NCBI GenBank assembly: GCA_963969345.1
Contig: OZ017766.1
Location: 4,092,001 to 4,156,000 of the forward strand
DNA length: 64,000 nucleotides
Source: Turbatrix aceti
Lineage: Eukaryota; Nematoda; Chromadorea; Rhabditida; Panagrolaimidae
Reading direction: 5' to 3'
Under the pieces are notes generated by a model. It had not been told where the DNA came from. It made no database searches and was given only the letters and a program-made list of their open reading frames with translations. Both the position numbers and the translations under genes were made by a program. Position 1 is the stretch's first letter. Each line of letters opens with the position of its first letter. Of the stretch, positions 34,797 through 46,163 are shown in pieces.

Positions 34797-37700
34797 ATGA
34801 CGGATCCGATATCAACCGAACTGTCCCAACTCCTGCTCTCGCCGCGAAACCAACCCCTCCAGACCCTCCAGCAAGCCTCGAGCACCGATTCCGGCTACAG
34901 CACAGCGAGCCTTGCGATGACGGTGAGCGAAGACGTCGAGATGGTACCCGCGCCTTCGTTCGCGACCATCGGCAACCTCGGTCTGGTCAAGCTGCTCGTC
35001 AGATCCCTCGACGACCAGCAGATCCTCATCCTGGACTGCCGAAACTTCAGCGAGTATAATAACTGCCACATTCGGCGCAGTGTTAACACTTTTTATTCCA
35101 AGCTTCAGCGAAAGCGTTTCCTCACCTGCAAGGTGGGCTTTTTTTTGCCGGCTGTTTTTTTGACGTCACGTGTTTTTTCAGGATCAATTTGAAAAATTCA
35201 TCGAAGTCCAGCGCAAAAACCTGCTCGACGAAGTGACGAATGACCACCGTAGCCTGCGTCTAGTCATCTTCTCGACCGAGTCCTGTGCACCCCGGGCGAC
35301 GACCCACTGCGCCGTGGCAACGCCCCGCTGCCGTGCGGCTGCCCCCCTTCGCGAGGCCAATACAAATCCCTCTGTCGTCGGCTTCGACGTCGGGAATTGT
35401 CAGAAATTCTGCCAGACTCTCTTTGAAAAGTTGCAATCAGGCGAGATTAACTTTCGCTGCGATTCTGTTTGGCTCTACGAAGGTTGGTTTGTCTTTTCTG
35501 GCATGTTTTCAAAATTCAGTACGTTTTCACAAGCATGATTCGTTGTTCCGCACGCGCTCTCATGTCGGACTGACTCTCATCTCACGAGTTGACGCTTTTT
35601 GCATTACGGCGTGACCGAAGCCGAGAGGGGTCCTTGACACGAGACCGGGCCATTTGCATAAACCTTGCGACCCGATCCTTTTGCCCCATTTTTTGAAATT
35701 ACGGTGAATCGGATTATTACGTCGTACAGACGTGCAAACGATTTCAAGCACCTTTTTTTGCTTTTGTCATTCATTATCACTCCTGTCTTTGTCCCTGTCT
35801 TTCTTTCTTAGCTAGGATTCCCATCGCAGAGCTCGCGTGGAATCCTCTGAAGCCGCCATTTGAGAGGCTTGGAGCCTTATAAGCTGGCCGCTTTTTGGGG
35901 ATAAAGCCATTTAGGATGCCTCATTTCAGGTGGCCTTCCTGTGTGGTCTTTCTGGATGCAAAGTTCACAGAGCTACACGATAGGTTCGAAAAACAAAAAC
36001 AGAGACCGATGTGCCCGACTGATTGCATCTAATTTACGACCAAGCTATTTTTCACGCGATGCATTCTGCGAACACACATCGCTTCTTATGAAATCAAAAA
36101 AACACAGAATATTTTTTCCGGCCATTTAGGATTATTAGGAGCACACTTTTTTGTCCGTAGTTTGTTTCGTCGACTGCGTTCTAAATAATTCCTAATAGCC
36201 ACATCCCTGGTGAACGGAACGCAAAGAGCTCGAAACACAATTCTTCACAACGTGTGGCTCTCATTTTTTTTAAATTGGTGACAGTTAACACCGGTTTCTG
36301 TTTTTTTTGTTTGAACGCGCTCAACATTGTGTGTGCATTTTCGGAGATGACTCATCGTCGGTCGACGTACGCATACGGAATTATCCATCCGTCTGTTTTC
36401 CCGCTGTGTGCCGTTTCGGGCTTTCATGTTTTTTTTTATTTGGGTATGTATGTGTCACTTGCAGTGATGCGGTGTTATTAAAAAGAGTGAGAATGACCTG
36501 AGGCGTGACTCAGAATCTCCGCCGCCTTTCCCGGTGCATCCTGAGTCCGGGAGCGACGATTACGGGTGTTACGGTTGGTTCTTGTCTGATATGAGGCGAC
36601 ACTGCGTGGCTATTTTCGCTACGTTGGCAGCTTTGTTTACGGTTAGTCATCTCGTAAATATAATCACCTCCTGCGAAGGGGCTTGCATTTGAAATGCAAT
36701 GCGGGTTGGTCTCGACGAGCCTGGCAGCATCATGCTACGTAATATTCAGTACGTATGGGTAAAAGCACATTAAGAAAGCCCGGTGGTGACTCAGAGGGAT
36801 ACCTTGGGGCGAGAGACTTTTATCGCATGTGATTCATAGCCCGAAGTGCTTGCTTTGTCTACCAGATGGCGGGTAATCTCGCGGATGAATCACGTAATCG
36901 CGGAGTGTGAGTCTGCGGAAAAGCGACCGACTGAAGGTCAATGATAACGTTAACCTTGGCTTCTGCTTTTTCTATTCCCTTGTTTGGCTTCTGCGGAGGG
37001 TGTGGTACCTTCCTTAGTACCTCAGCAGTCGTTGGCCTCGAGATAAAGCTTTACGAATGAGCTTTTTTTGCAGGGAACGTGCTAAGGGCTTCCTTTATAA
37101 GTAAATGAGCTACAGTGTATTTATACAGGCGCTTATGTTAGCGGCTAATGCCGGCAATCGCGTGAGAAGCACCACTTACTCACAGGGAGGGCGTCTTTGG
37201 ACGGCTAATGATAATAATCAGCCCTGAGGGTACTCGCAGGCTGCCATGGAGTGTGAATTTAATATGCTTAGTCACCTTCGCAGGCAGCAAAACATAAAGT
37301 GCTTTAATCCGGTGACGCATGCGGTAGTGCACGAGATAGATCACGCTTTGTCAGGGGGATTTGGGCCTTTGATGCTGACACCACTCATCAGGCGCCTGCC
37401 TTGTTTGGATTTAACGTGCATCTGGGATCTCTGTGTTTATTGAGTTGCATCACCGAGAACAGTTGATCCTTTTTCGTACCTCCCGCGCTGCGTCACTTTT
37501 CACTGACACTTTTTCGGTCGTTATAAAGTGCAAAAAAAGGGGCGGAAAGGTGGTTTTAGTCGGGCTTGATGAACCGCGGTTTTCACTCCTGTCACTCACT
37601 GACAGGCGTTCAGTTTCATTTTAATTGGCCCCGAGGGTCTCAGGGACTTTTGGACCCAAGGGGGCGTCTTGCTGGGTGCAACGGTAGCCGTTATCTTTAT

Positions 37701-40700
37701 TGGCTTCGGATTTAAAGATCGAGGGTGGCTTTCAAATCCGAGGGTTTTTGTATTTATATTTAGTTGGCATTTTGCATTTTGCGCGTCCCCCGATGCTTCC
37801 AGGCCGTTTGCTAAGCGCCGCTGGCTGTTTCGGCTTAGGCACGTACGCAGGACGCACAGAGCTAGCTAGTTTGGCGCCGATGAGTCATCGCGAGTGCTGC
37901 CATCGTCGGTGCCGGCCGCGGACGCCGGGAAGGGGGAGGGATGTCGCTGCTGGCTGGCTACAAGGCTCCTCGATTGCTCGCACACCCGTAAGGCGGGCTC
38001 TCCCAGCCGATGACTTGTTTTTTTTTGCTTTCTCACAGGCGGCTGCTGCCTAGTCATCGCAAAAAAGAACGAGCACGCGTCACTTTTCCGTATCTTGTTA
38101 AATTGTTTCGGCGGCCTGCCCGGGGGACCCATGTCATCTGCCATGTGCTACCGTGAATGAATGAATGTGTGCGTGTATCTCGTGGATGTATGTGTCTTGA
38201 TTATCTCGGGTTACACGTTTTTGCCGTTTTAGCCAGTCACACGCAGTGCATACTAATACTTTTGTTCTCATTCTTCCCTCGCAGTCATTCCGGATACTTT
38301 TGATCTCGAACCGAAGACTTTATACGGGCAACAACAGCGTGAGCAGCTGCAGCGACGATCTTCTCTGCTCCCCAGAATCCACTTGTTTCTGAAAGCAATG
38401 ATCGCCCAGGAAAGCACACTTCTCTGCCGACCCCGGCCTTCCTTCCACCAACTCTGCAAACCACGTAAGTCACTGCTGACCCGGGTGGGGTCGACTCAGG
38501 AATTCGATTCACCCACGCCGAGCAAACACGTCGAAGGCTGTGACGATCATCTTGAGTTGTGGGTTGACGAGCGAACTCAACTCTGGCGTCATCGCTGCCG
38601 GCCGCGGGGTGCTTTGTGTGTCTGAGGGGGGCCCTCACATGAGTGACTAATCAGAAAAACAGTTTGTCTGACTGAGGCTCTCGAGTACGCCAGGCTGTTG
38701 TTTTTACTACGGAGGTCACCTGCGTAGGAAATGAAACAAACGGAAAACACTTTTTTTCTCGTCTTTCCGCTGAAAGCAGGCCGGGGGAAGCGCGGCAGTG
38801 GATTCAATCCGCATCAGACATCGAGTGGTGCCGGAAGCCTGGCTGGATTACGATGCGTGCCTCGTGTCCTCCGCACCGAGGCAATTTTAACGAGCTGGTT
38901 GGTGGTGTTGGTTGTTTTCGTTCTCGAAGTCTGCTTCCTTAGTCATGAGTCATTCACTGGAATCAAGGACCTTTTGTGCGCGGTGGCGGCCGCTGCCTAA
39001 TCAGCCCGCTCGGCTCGTTACGTCACTTGCGCAAACGTGTTTTGTTTCTGTCGTCGACTGTTACTGAAGGCAGTAATTAGCGCAGGTGGTGCAAAGACGT
39101 CTTGAGCTGACCTTTTTATGTAAAAAATCGGGTTTTCTGTCCGGAAAAAAACAAGGCTCGAGGCTTAAATGCCGCACGGGGAGGACCTCCTACCGCTACC
39201 GTGGCCGAGTGGAGGGGGGCAATCATCTGCCAGGCCTGCTTCTTGGAATAGTCTCGCAGAACGCTTAAATATCATCGACCGAAGACTTTCCTTTCCTCTT
39301 CCTGGGCTGACGCAAACTCGAGGAATAGAAAGCAAGCGCTTTAATTGCTGCGGGCCACTTGACTCATTCATATGACTCCTCGCTCCCTCCCCATCCTGAC
39401 GGCTTTAAGAAATTCTCGCCCTACAAATAACAAGTTGTTTAAAAAATCGTGTCGCTATATAATATTTGTCGACGCACACGCGATGAGGCCTCTGCTTTAC
39501 GCCTGCTACGTGGGAAGCATCTTGCTGTACGTTGTACGCTCTCCGCGGTCGCAGGATTCTGGCGAGCATGACGCATACTCGTTCTCTGCTGTTCCTAATT
39601 AATTAAGTTAGCGTCCAGTTAGGGGTTTTTCTCCTTCTTCCTCGCTGTCGTTTAATCGCATCTGTAACGTCACACGCGGTTGGGTTGCACGTAGCGTAGC
39701 CTTTGGTGTTTTCGGGGAGTTGCAACTCGCATCCATCCCCCAAGTGCACCTGCCTCGGATCAATGGGGACCGACGCCCGAGGAGTAAAACCGGCCGCGTG
39801 CAGCGCTATCGATTGGGATGAGCAAGAGGAGCGCGCCTGCATTCATTCTTCCGAAATATATTTATTTTGTGTTGGCCAGCCAACAAACACCGCTGCTGCT
39901 GCTGGCTGCTGCGGAGACGGGGACGGAAGACAAAGACTCTCATGCGTATACATGCATGACGCCGCCGACAAAAATCGATCAGTTTTCGTTCGCCTTGTTA
40001 TGCGTTCATTGTTGGGGTGTTGTTTGCATCAGAACCACCACTACCACCATCGCTCGGGGGGTTCGTTCGCTCTCGCGTACGTACATGTGTGACAACAACG
40101 GAGCCACCAGGCGCGCGTATACGAGAGCGAGAGCGCGTTAGTCACCACGACGTCCCATCCATCGGGCCGCCGCCGGCTTCTTTTTTTTCTTCTTTGCTTC
40201 CTCCCAGAAGAATGGATGCAAAACAACGCGGTGCTTACGTATTCAGACCTGTCAGAACCCGTTAACCGTTAGTCAGTCACCTCACCGCTGGCAGGTATCT
40301 CTCTTCCTCCCTGTCGATTAATTGACCCACTCCGGCCCGAACCGCATTGACCGTGGCCGGCTGATAACGTCTTTTTGCGGATTTAAGCCCTACACTGCAC
40401 AGTATGCGTGTTTTGCCTATTTTGGGTGTCATGAGGCGAGATTAGAGGTCCCTGCTTGCTTCATCACTCATCGCAGCGACGGTTGTCGGCTGCTGCATTT
40501 TTTGGTCGTTGCATTGTTCCAAAAAAAGGTAGTTCAACGGGGCGTGGAACGAATCAATGATCTGTTTTGTCAGGTGATGGTGTCATGGCGGTCCACGCAT
40601 TCACGACAGATCATTCATTGGTTGTTGCGTGTGTGTGCATCAGCAACCAACTGGGTTGATGCACATTCTGTGCTTTTTTGTGCGTTGAATGCTCTTTTTT

Positions 40701-43233
40701 TTGACGCGCTCAAGTGCCAAGGAGGTGACGAATCTGTTGATTTGTCATCCAGCGCGTGCAGGTGACGCAGCGTCAGTTTTCCCTCTCTAGTAATCATCGC
40801 ACCATAGAAATAGCAAAACACGAGGTAACGGAGCCGTTGAGGGGCGCTTTGTCATCCCTCGAAGACTGTCGGCCCTGGAATCGCATGTGTTGCGGTCCGG
40901 AGACGGACTTATTGAGTTACGCGATTATTGCGGCCTCTCATGTCTTCCATTTTCGGTCTGGTCGCTCTTGGCGCGGGCGCGCTGCGCTGCCCAATCAGCT
41001 TGCTTGGCCAGCTGGCACTTGCTCGAGTCATCATCGCCGTTGTTATCCGACTGGATCTAAATATGAGCCTTTCTTTCTTTTTTTTGCTTTTTGCGAACGC
41101 GAATGTTGTTGGCAACCGACTCTGTGCAGCGAGGCGTGCTCCAGGAGACGTATATAGACAGGCCCGGCGGCAGAAAGTGATGTCTGACGCAGTGACGTCA
41201 AATTGGTCGCCGTGGAACCTGAAGATGCGGCCAGCTCTGCTCTCCGGGAAACGGAAAGCGTGCGAATGACTGATTAGTCAAATGACTGAAATCTCCAACA
41301 TAATGACTCCGAAATGGCACAGTGCGCAGAGTTGTTGTCATTTCGTTGAAGGCGGTTTTTCGTTTCCGGGTCTTTGCCTTGATATTAAGCGCTTGTTGTT
41401 CGTTTATTCGCCGGACGGACATGCTTGTGAAAAGTGCTTCCTTCCTTCCGTTTTTTCATCGATTTTTGCCACCCCAAACTGTGCGATTTGGACTTGAAAA
41501 TATATTTATTTCGTTATTTTTTGCAGGTCCCTTCGAAGAGTTCCGCCATCAGTTTCCTCATTTCTGTGAGTCATCTCCCCGCAACGACGGGTCCTCCAAT
41601 GGCTTCGGCGGCGGCGTTTCCTCCCCACTGACCGCTGCTGCCCCACTGACGGCACCGATCATGGATTTCCAAACGGGTGACGGCAGCAGCGGCACCCGAA
41701 GAGGTGTCTCTGCGGCTGGAGGCGAGGCCGAAGGCAGCCTCGCGATGCGGCGCTCGGCGCAGGCGCCGTTCTGTCTGTCTGCGAGGCCGTCGACGTCTCG
41801 ATTCTCGCTCCCAACTAGTATATCGCAGCCTGCGAAGCTTGCCAGCCTGGTCGCGTGCCATGAGGACTTCACGGCTTCGACCGCGAATCCCGTCAGCGAC
41901 GGGCCTACCCAGATTCTCGATTTTTTGTATCTTGGCTCTCAGCAGGACGCTTCCAATATTCAGGTTATTGAGGTCAGTCATTTTTTTGTCCAATGGATCA
42001 CGCTTATTTACCCCTGTTTTTTTTCAGCGTCTCAATATTAAACGGGTGATCAACATCAGCGAAAACGGCGAAAAACCCGCCAACATCCCTGACTCAGCGA
42101 AAACTTTTCTGCGCATTCCCATCAAAGACTCGTACGCAGCAAAGCTTCTGCCATTCTTCGAGACGGCTTTTGAATTTCTCGACGAAGCCCGAAGAAAGGG
42201 AGAAACGGTGCTTATTCACTGTCTGGCGGGCATCTCGCGCTCTGCGACGCTCGCCATCGCGTACGTCATGCGACACAACCGCATGTCTTCGGACGAGGCG
42301 TACAAGTTCGTAAAAACCCGGCGCACTTCGATCTCGCCCAATTTCAACTTCATGGGCCAGCTGCTGGAGTATGAAAAGCAGCTCCGCGAACGCGGTCTCA
42401 TCCCGGCTTCCGGCAACCGTCCGGCATCGTACACCGAGCCCGGCGTTCAGCTGCTCCAGAAACACACCGAGCTCCAGAACACGGGCATTACCAAGTCGCC
42501 GAGTTGCGACTTTGTGCTCCTTACGCCGCGCCGCATCAACGAGAACGGCAAGCGGACGATGGACATGCCACTCGCCTTCCCCGAGCGGCCCCGGCAGCTG
42601 ATCAAGATGAAGCAGTCGTCTTCGTCGTCGGCGTCCTCGTCTTCTTCCTCCAGTTCTTCCGGGTTCTCCAGGCGGGTACTGGCCGGCGATTCTTCGTCGT
42701 CGACGGATTCCGAACTGCCATCGCCGTCCACCGAGTTCAAGAAGCTGGACATATCGAATCCGCTGGTCTCGGGCCTTCCGCCGATTCCCAGCGACATGAT
42801 GCCGTCCCCGATGTCCATCTGCGTAGAAAACCCCATGTTTGGCGTCGATACCGAGGCTCTCTGCCGCGCGACAACCGTTTCTGTGACCGCGACAGCGCCG
42901 GTGTCTCAAGCCAAGCCCAAGGCGTCGTTCAACATCTTCCGCAGCAGACAGCGTCCCCGCAGGTGCGTCAAGAAGGCGGAAGTCTCGTCGCCCGGAGTGT
43001 CGTTGTCCAAGCTGCTCCCGGCACCGAAGGAGGTCGTGAGCCGTCTCCTGCACAAGGTGCAGCAACCCGAAGCGCCGGCGCCTTTCTTCGGCGGGCTGGC
43101 GGTTCTCACCGAGGAGGACTGCCAGACGTCTTCCGCCGGATCGCCGGCCTCATCCTCGTCCCCCCAGGTGGAGCGCGACCCCGAGTGCGACTCGATTGGG
43201 TCCACGAGCAGCCACGAAATCACTGTCAACTGA
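34797..43233 (+). CDS. vhp-1: Dual-specificity MAP kinase phosphatase, VHP-1/DUSP8-16 type
   Basis: Four core exons (34797-35132, 35182-35482, 41527-41972, 42028-43233) give 762 residues. Residues ~60-225 are a rhodanese-like CH2 domain (ILILDCRNFSEYNNCH, then LYEGGPFEEF), which docks MAP kinases. The catalytic domain starts at ILDFLYLGSQQD, with the general acid in RIPIKDS (~Asp395) and the active site HCLAGISRSAT (~Cys426), followed by RTSISPNFNFMGQLLEYEK. The C-terminal 270 residues are low-complexity, with a serine run. Worm VHP-1 and vertebrate DUSP8/16 dephosphorylate JNK- and p38-class kinases, and the long tail fits that group. The exon 2-3 intron is about 6 kb with a weak GTTGGT donor, and it contains a phase-matched cassette exon and many AP-1 sites. 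A TTTTCAG acceptor ends at 34704. A poly(A) signal is at 43315-43320. Confidence 0.93.
35930..36129 (+). other. Possible alternative terminal exon of the phosphatase gene
   Basis: A CTCATTTCAG acceptor is followed by sequence that continues the exon 2 frame (phase 1) as GGLPVWSFWMQSSQS and stays open for 66 codons to TAG. Use of this exon would give a protein with most of the CH2 domain and no phosphatase domain. A weak donor 54 nt in would instead make an 18-codon cassette. This rests on reading frame and one splice site only. Confidence 0.2.
38285..38464 (+). other. Candidate 180-nt cassette exon of the phosphatase gene
   Basis: A pyrimidine-rich acceptor (CTTCCCTCGCAG) and a perfect GTAAGT donor enclose exactly 180 nt. 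Exon 2 ends in phase 1 and exon 3 begins in phase 1. This stretch is open in precisely that frame and keeps it, adding 60 residues (VIPDTFDLEPKTLYGQQQ at the start) between LYE and PFEEF at the end of the CH2 domain. It also holds an internal in-frame ATG (MIAQESTLL). If the acceptor is trans-spliced, it would start a short isoform without the CH2 domain. Not included in the main CDS. Confidence 0.5.
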
Positions 43234-44001
43234 GCCAGCCGACAAGCGCTGATTTATCCAGGTCCATTCCTCCCCTGTCAAATATCCCGTGCAAGAGAGA
43301 CCCCCTTTAATAATAATAAATCGCAAATACGCAAGTTGCGCCACTCACTGTAATCATTTTGTGCACTGAAACTGAAAACCAAGAGCAAGAGCAATAAATT
43401 AGTTGCATACTACTATGTTTAATCTTTTGTTTCGGGCAACACAACGCATGACCCTAAAAAGTGAGTCAAACAACCAAAAATCTGAGTGAGAGTTCGAAGA
43501 ACAGAGATTTGGTTGGTTGGCGACGAATCAGCCAGCCAGAAATGCAAAGGCCCGGTTATTGATTGCGGACGACGTCAAAAATTGATATGGGCCCTCGACT
43601 TTTCACATGAAAAAGCAACAGAAAGTGCCTGCTGCAGAGGATGCTTCGGAGCGACGACGCTCTCTCGTCTTTGCTTCGTCATTTGACTCATTTCGGCCGT
43701 GCAGACAAAAACAACCGCCTGATTATTACAGCCCGGAGTGCTGTAGAAGTCTTGGTGATAAGATACACGGTTCCTTTGTGTGCCCAGCCATCGCGTCGCT
43801 CACCTGCACGTGATAACACTGATACGCGCTATACGACGAGTCAAACTGAAGCGCGCTTGCAACAAGCATCCGGAACCGAACGCGTGCACCAACTTCGGAA
43901 TCTGCACATCCACCATTCTTCCATTCATTACCCATCAAGCGAGAACATAGTATTTGCAAGGTGTACCCGACAGAAAAAAAAGTATGATTCACGGGAGGGC
44001 T

Positions 44002-45854
44002 TCACTCCGGGTCGGAGGACGTTGACAATCGCCGGTAGAAAAAGCAGTGGCCCGTTCTCTCGAGGTCGACGAGGCCGTCCTTCGGCGTCGATACGTCGCG
44101 GTCGTCGATGCGCAAAAATGGCCGTCCGGGGATGTTCGGGTCGCGGACGACAGCCGTGCAGTGCCCGGAAGTCGGCGACTTGCCGTGGTGCTCGAAGGCC
44201 GCGATGAGCTCGTAAGCAGCGTAATCACCGGTGTCACCCTTGATTTGAAGCGCAGAATCAACTGTCACCCGGCGTTTGTCTTTGAGCAGCGTCGTTTTGG
44301 AGATTCTGATGCGATTGATGGCAACGATGAGCACCTCCGGCGGCCGCTGAAGCCGTCTGCTCTGGAGCAACTCGCCCCCGCAATCCGCGCATGACCGGTC
44401 TTTGACGTCCGCGCCGCAGGTGAAAAGTCTGCAAGTAAAATGTCAGAAATGAGACACGTGACAGGCGGCCCAGGCCGGATGCACACTTTTCAAGGCACTC
44501 ATTCACCGATGAATCGCAGCCGTTGTCTGGCAGCGGAACGTGCAGAACGCCACAACGGTCGACAAAGTTGGCAACACGGGGACAGGCTGTGCAGGTGTAA
44601 GTGTCGACCACGGAGAGCGTAAATACCTCGGCTAGACCCCTAATGCCGTTACCTAAAAGTCCATCAAACATCATGCAACAAAAAACATGCAATTCTGTAA
44701 TTTTTGGTCCCGAAACGATTATTTTGCGTTTTCCGGTCCCGAAAAGATTATTTCGCGTTTTTCGGTCCCGGAACGATTGTTTCGTATTTCAAATGCCCAA
44801 AACCGTAAAAACAGTCATTACCGTAAGACAATAGCGCCTCGAAGCACTCCAAAGGATCCTGCTGCTTGCCAACGTCTCGAAAAGAAGACTGAATCATAGC
44901 GAAAACGTTGGACGCGTCAATCGTCAGATTACTGTACTTTTCAGTGTACTCGACGTAAAGCTTCCTGAGTTCGCAGAGGAAGCAGCCATTCGAGGCAGCA
45001 GCCGGCTTCGGCGTGCAGCTGTGGTGGGCAAAGTTGTGCGAGAGCGCCGGGCTGATTCTGATGACTGCGAAGAAGACGTGAAGCGCCACCGACAGGTAAC
45101 ACGAAAACCCGTGATTCGAAAAAGGTCGTAACCGAGACTGTAGAAGGTCATTTCGGGAGTGAAAGTGGTTTGTGTCCAGAGAAAAGCTCGAGACGATGTT
45201 GAAGGCACCCGAGCGGGTCGGGGGACGGAATTTGAGCCGTAGTCGGTCGGCTCTGGGGTGGGAGACAGATCGGTGGCAGGCGAAGCAGTACAACTTGTAC
45301 GAAGATGTCAGGGCGCCTAAACAGGGCATGTTGCAGCTTGCAAGCACGCTCGCCACTGGGGGCAACCTCCTCACCGACGCAGCACTGATAAGCCGACGGC
45401 AACGGGATGCCGATGGCGGATTTGTGGTCATGGAAGTGGAGCTCACAAAAAGTGGCACCGCAGTCGAGGCAGACGAAGCGCTCGAGCAGGAAGGAGAAGC
45501 AGAGAGCGCAGTTCTGAAAGACGAAAGAAACTTGCTTGAACTCTTTGGTTTTTTGCAACTGGATACGGTCAAAAATGACTCATGGCATAAATTTGGAATT
45601 AATTCATTCCCCGAATCCGAATTAGCTGCATCAGTTCTTCCGAGAATTTTCGCCGAAAAACAATGTCAAAAGTAGCAAGGATAAAAAGCTGCCATTTGCA
45701 CGCTAAAGCCAAATCCGCAAATAACCCAACGCCCGGATTGTCCGATAATCCCGAGCAAAAAGGTTACCATAACAGAGCCACTCTCGTCGAGGAGCTCGCA
45801 TTTGTAGTTGAAAAGGTAGTCATCGATGTTGCCCTCAAGGTGGGTGCATGCCAT
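44002..45854 (-). CDS. Zinc-finger UBP ubiquitin-specific protease (USP22/Ubp8- or USP3-like)
   Basis: Five exons (45854-45768, 45513-45375, 45316-44822, 44652-44487, 44428-44002) give 437 residues with all phases agreeing. The N-terminal ZnF-UBP starts MACTHLEGN and includes NCALC, CLDCGATFCELHFHDH and YCFACH. The catalytic Cys box is NHGFSCYLSVALH (~Cys148), the QQD motif is GKQQDPLECFEALL, a CxxC pair of the fingers appears in TCTACP and CADCGGEL, and the His box is HHGKSPTSGHCTAVVR (~His385) followed by FLRIDDRD. The enzyme removes ubiquitin. Its small size and FLCELRKLYVEY segment resemble the USP22/Ubp8 (SAGA) group, but USP3-like is possible. The start follows a TTTTTTTCAG acceptor 38 nt after the upstream gene's poly(A) signal, so it is probably the second gene of an operon. 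Confidence 0.85.
44706..44790. repeat. Intronic minisatellite, three ~29-bp units
   Basis: Units start at 44706, 44735 and 44764. Each begins GGTCCCG(A/G)AA and carries GATT(A/G)TTT in the middle, with scattered differences. It lies inside the third intron of the deubiquitinase gene. Confidence 0.75.
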
Positions 45855-45878
45855 TGGCTTCTTCCCCCGCTTGGCCCC

Positions 45879-45926
45879 CTGAAAAAAATTTTCCAAACTC
45901 ACTCTCAACACGAAAATTTATTTATT
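45879..45926 (-). promoter_or_regulatory. Operon junction: poly(A) signal and trans-splice acceptor
   Basis: On the minus strand, overlapping AATAAA motifs (45926-45917) end the DNAJB11 transcript. They are followed after about 38 nt by AATTTTTTTCAG (acceptor ending at 45879), then the deubiquitinase start at 45854. This spacing matches intercistronic regions of nematode operons resolved by SL2-type trans-splicing. Confidence 0.6.
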
Positions 45927-46163
45927 ACAAATCGAACAAAAAAACGAGAAACAAACATCTGATAGGGAAATAAATAAAACTATCGATTTGGGCGATGGAT
46001 GCGTGGAACAACAAGTATAACGACGGTAAAGGCAAGAGAGAGCATCTCCGCGCCTGATGAGGACGCGAGGATGCTTGCACGTGGCCAGAGAGGGGTAGGG
46101 TTATGAATTTACGAGGCTCGGGACCCGTAGGCACGCAAAACAAACAAAAGACAGACCACCCGG

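Larger units (their letters stand above)
30004..41200. promoter_or_regulatory. AP-1/CRE site cluster around the phosphatase gene
   Basis: Perfect TGACTCA/TGAGTCA sites at 30004, 32119, 36348, 36506, 36787, 37881, 38946 and 39360. Perfect TGACGTCA sites at 31387, 32746, 33458, 35161 and 41193. All lie upstream of the gene or in its introns. Two further TGASTCA sites lie downstream (43462, 43684). By my rough count about one or two TGASTCA and f<1 TGACGTCA would be expected in this much random noncoding DNA. bZIP factors of the Fos/Jun and ATF/CREB classes bind these sites. Confidence 0.55.

Noticed and set aside
39202..39212. TGGCCGAGTGG, a perfect tRNA Ser/Leu A-box
   Set aside because: No matching B-box within the next ~80 bp and no cloverleaf stems.
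42615..42663. Serine homopolymer as a possible assembly artefact in the phosphatase
   Set aside because: Codons alternate TCG, TCT, TCC and AGT, and the frame is kept on both sides; low-complexity serine tails are normal in this family.
42094..43065. 323-codon open frame on the minus strand
   Set aside because: Antisense of the last phosphatase exon, with no motif of its own.
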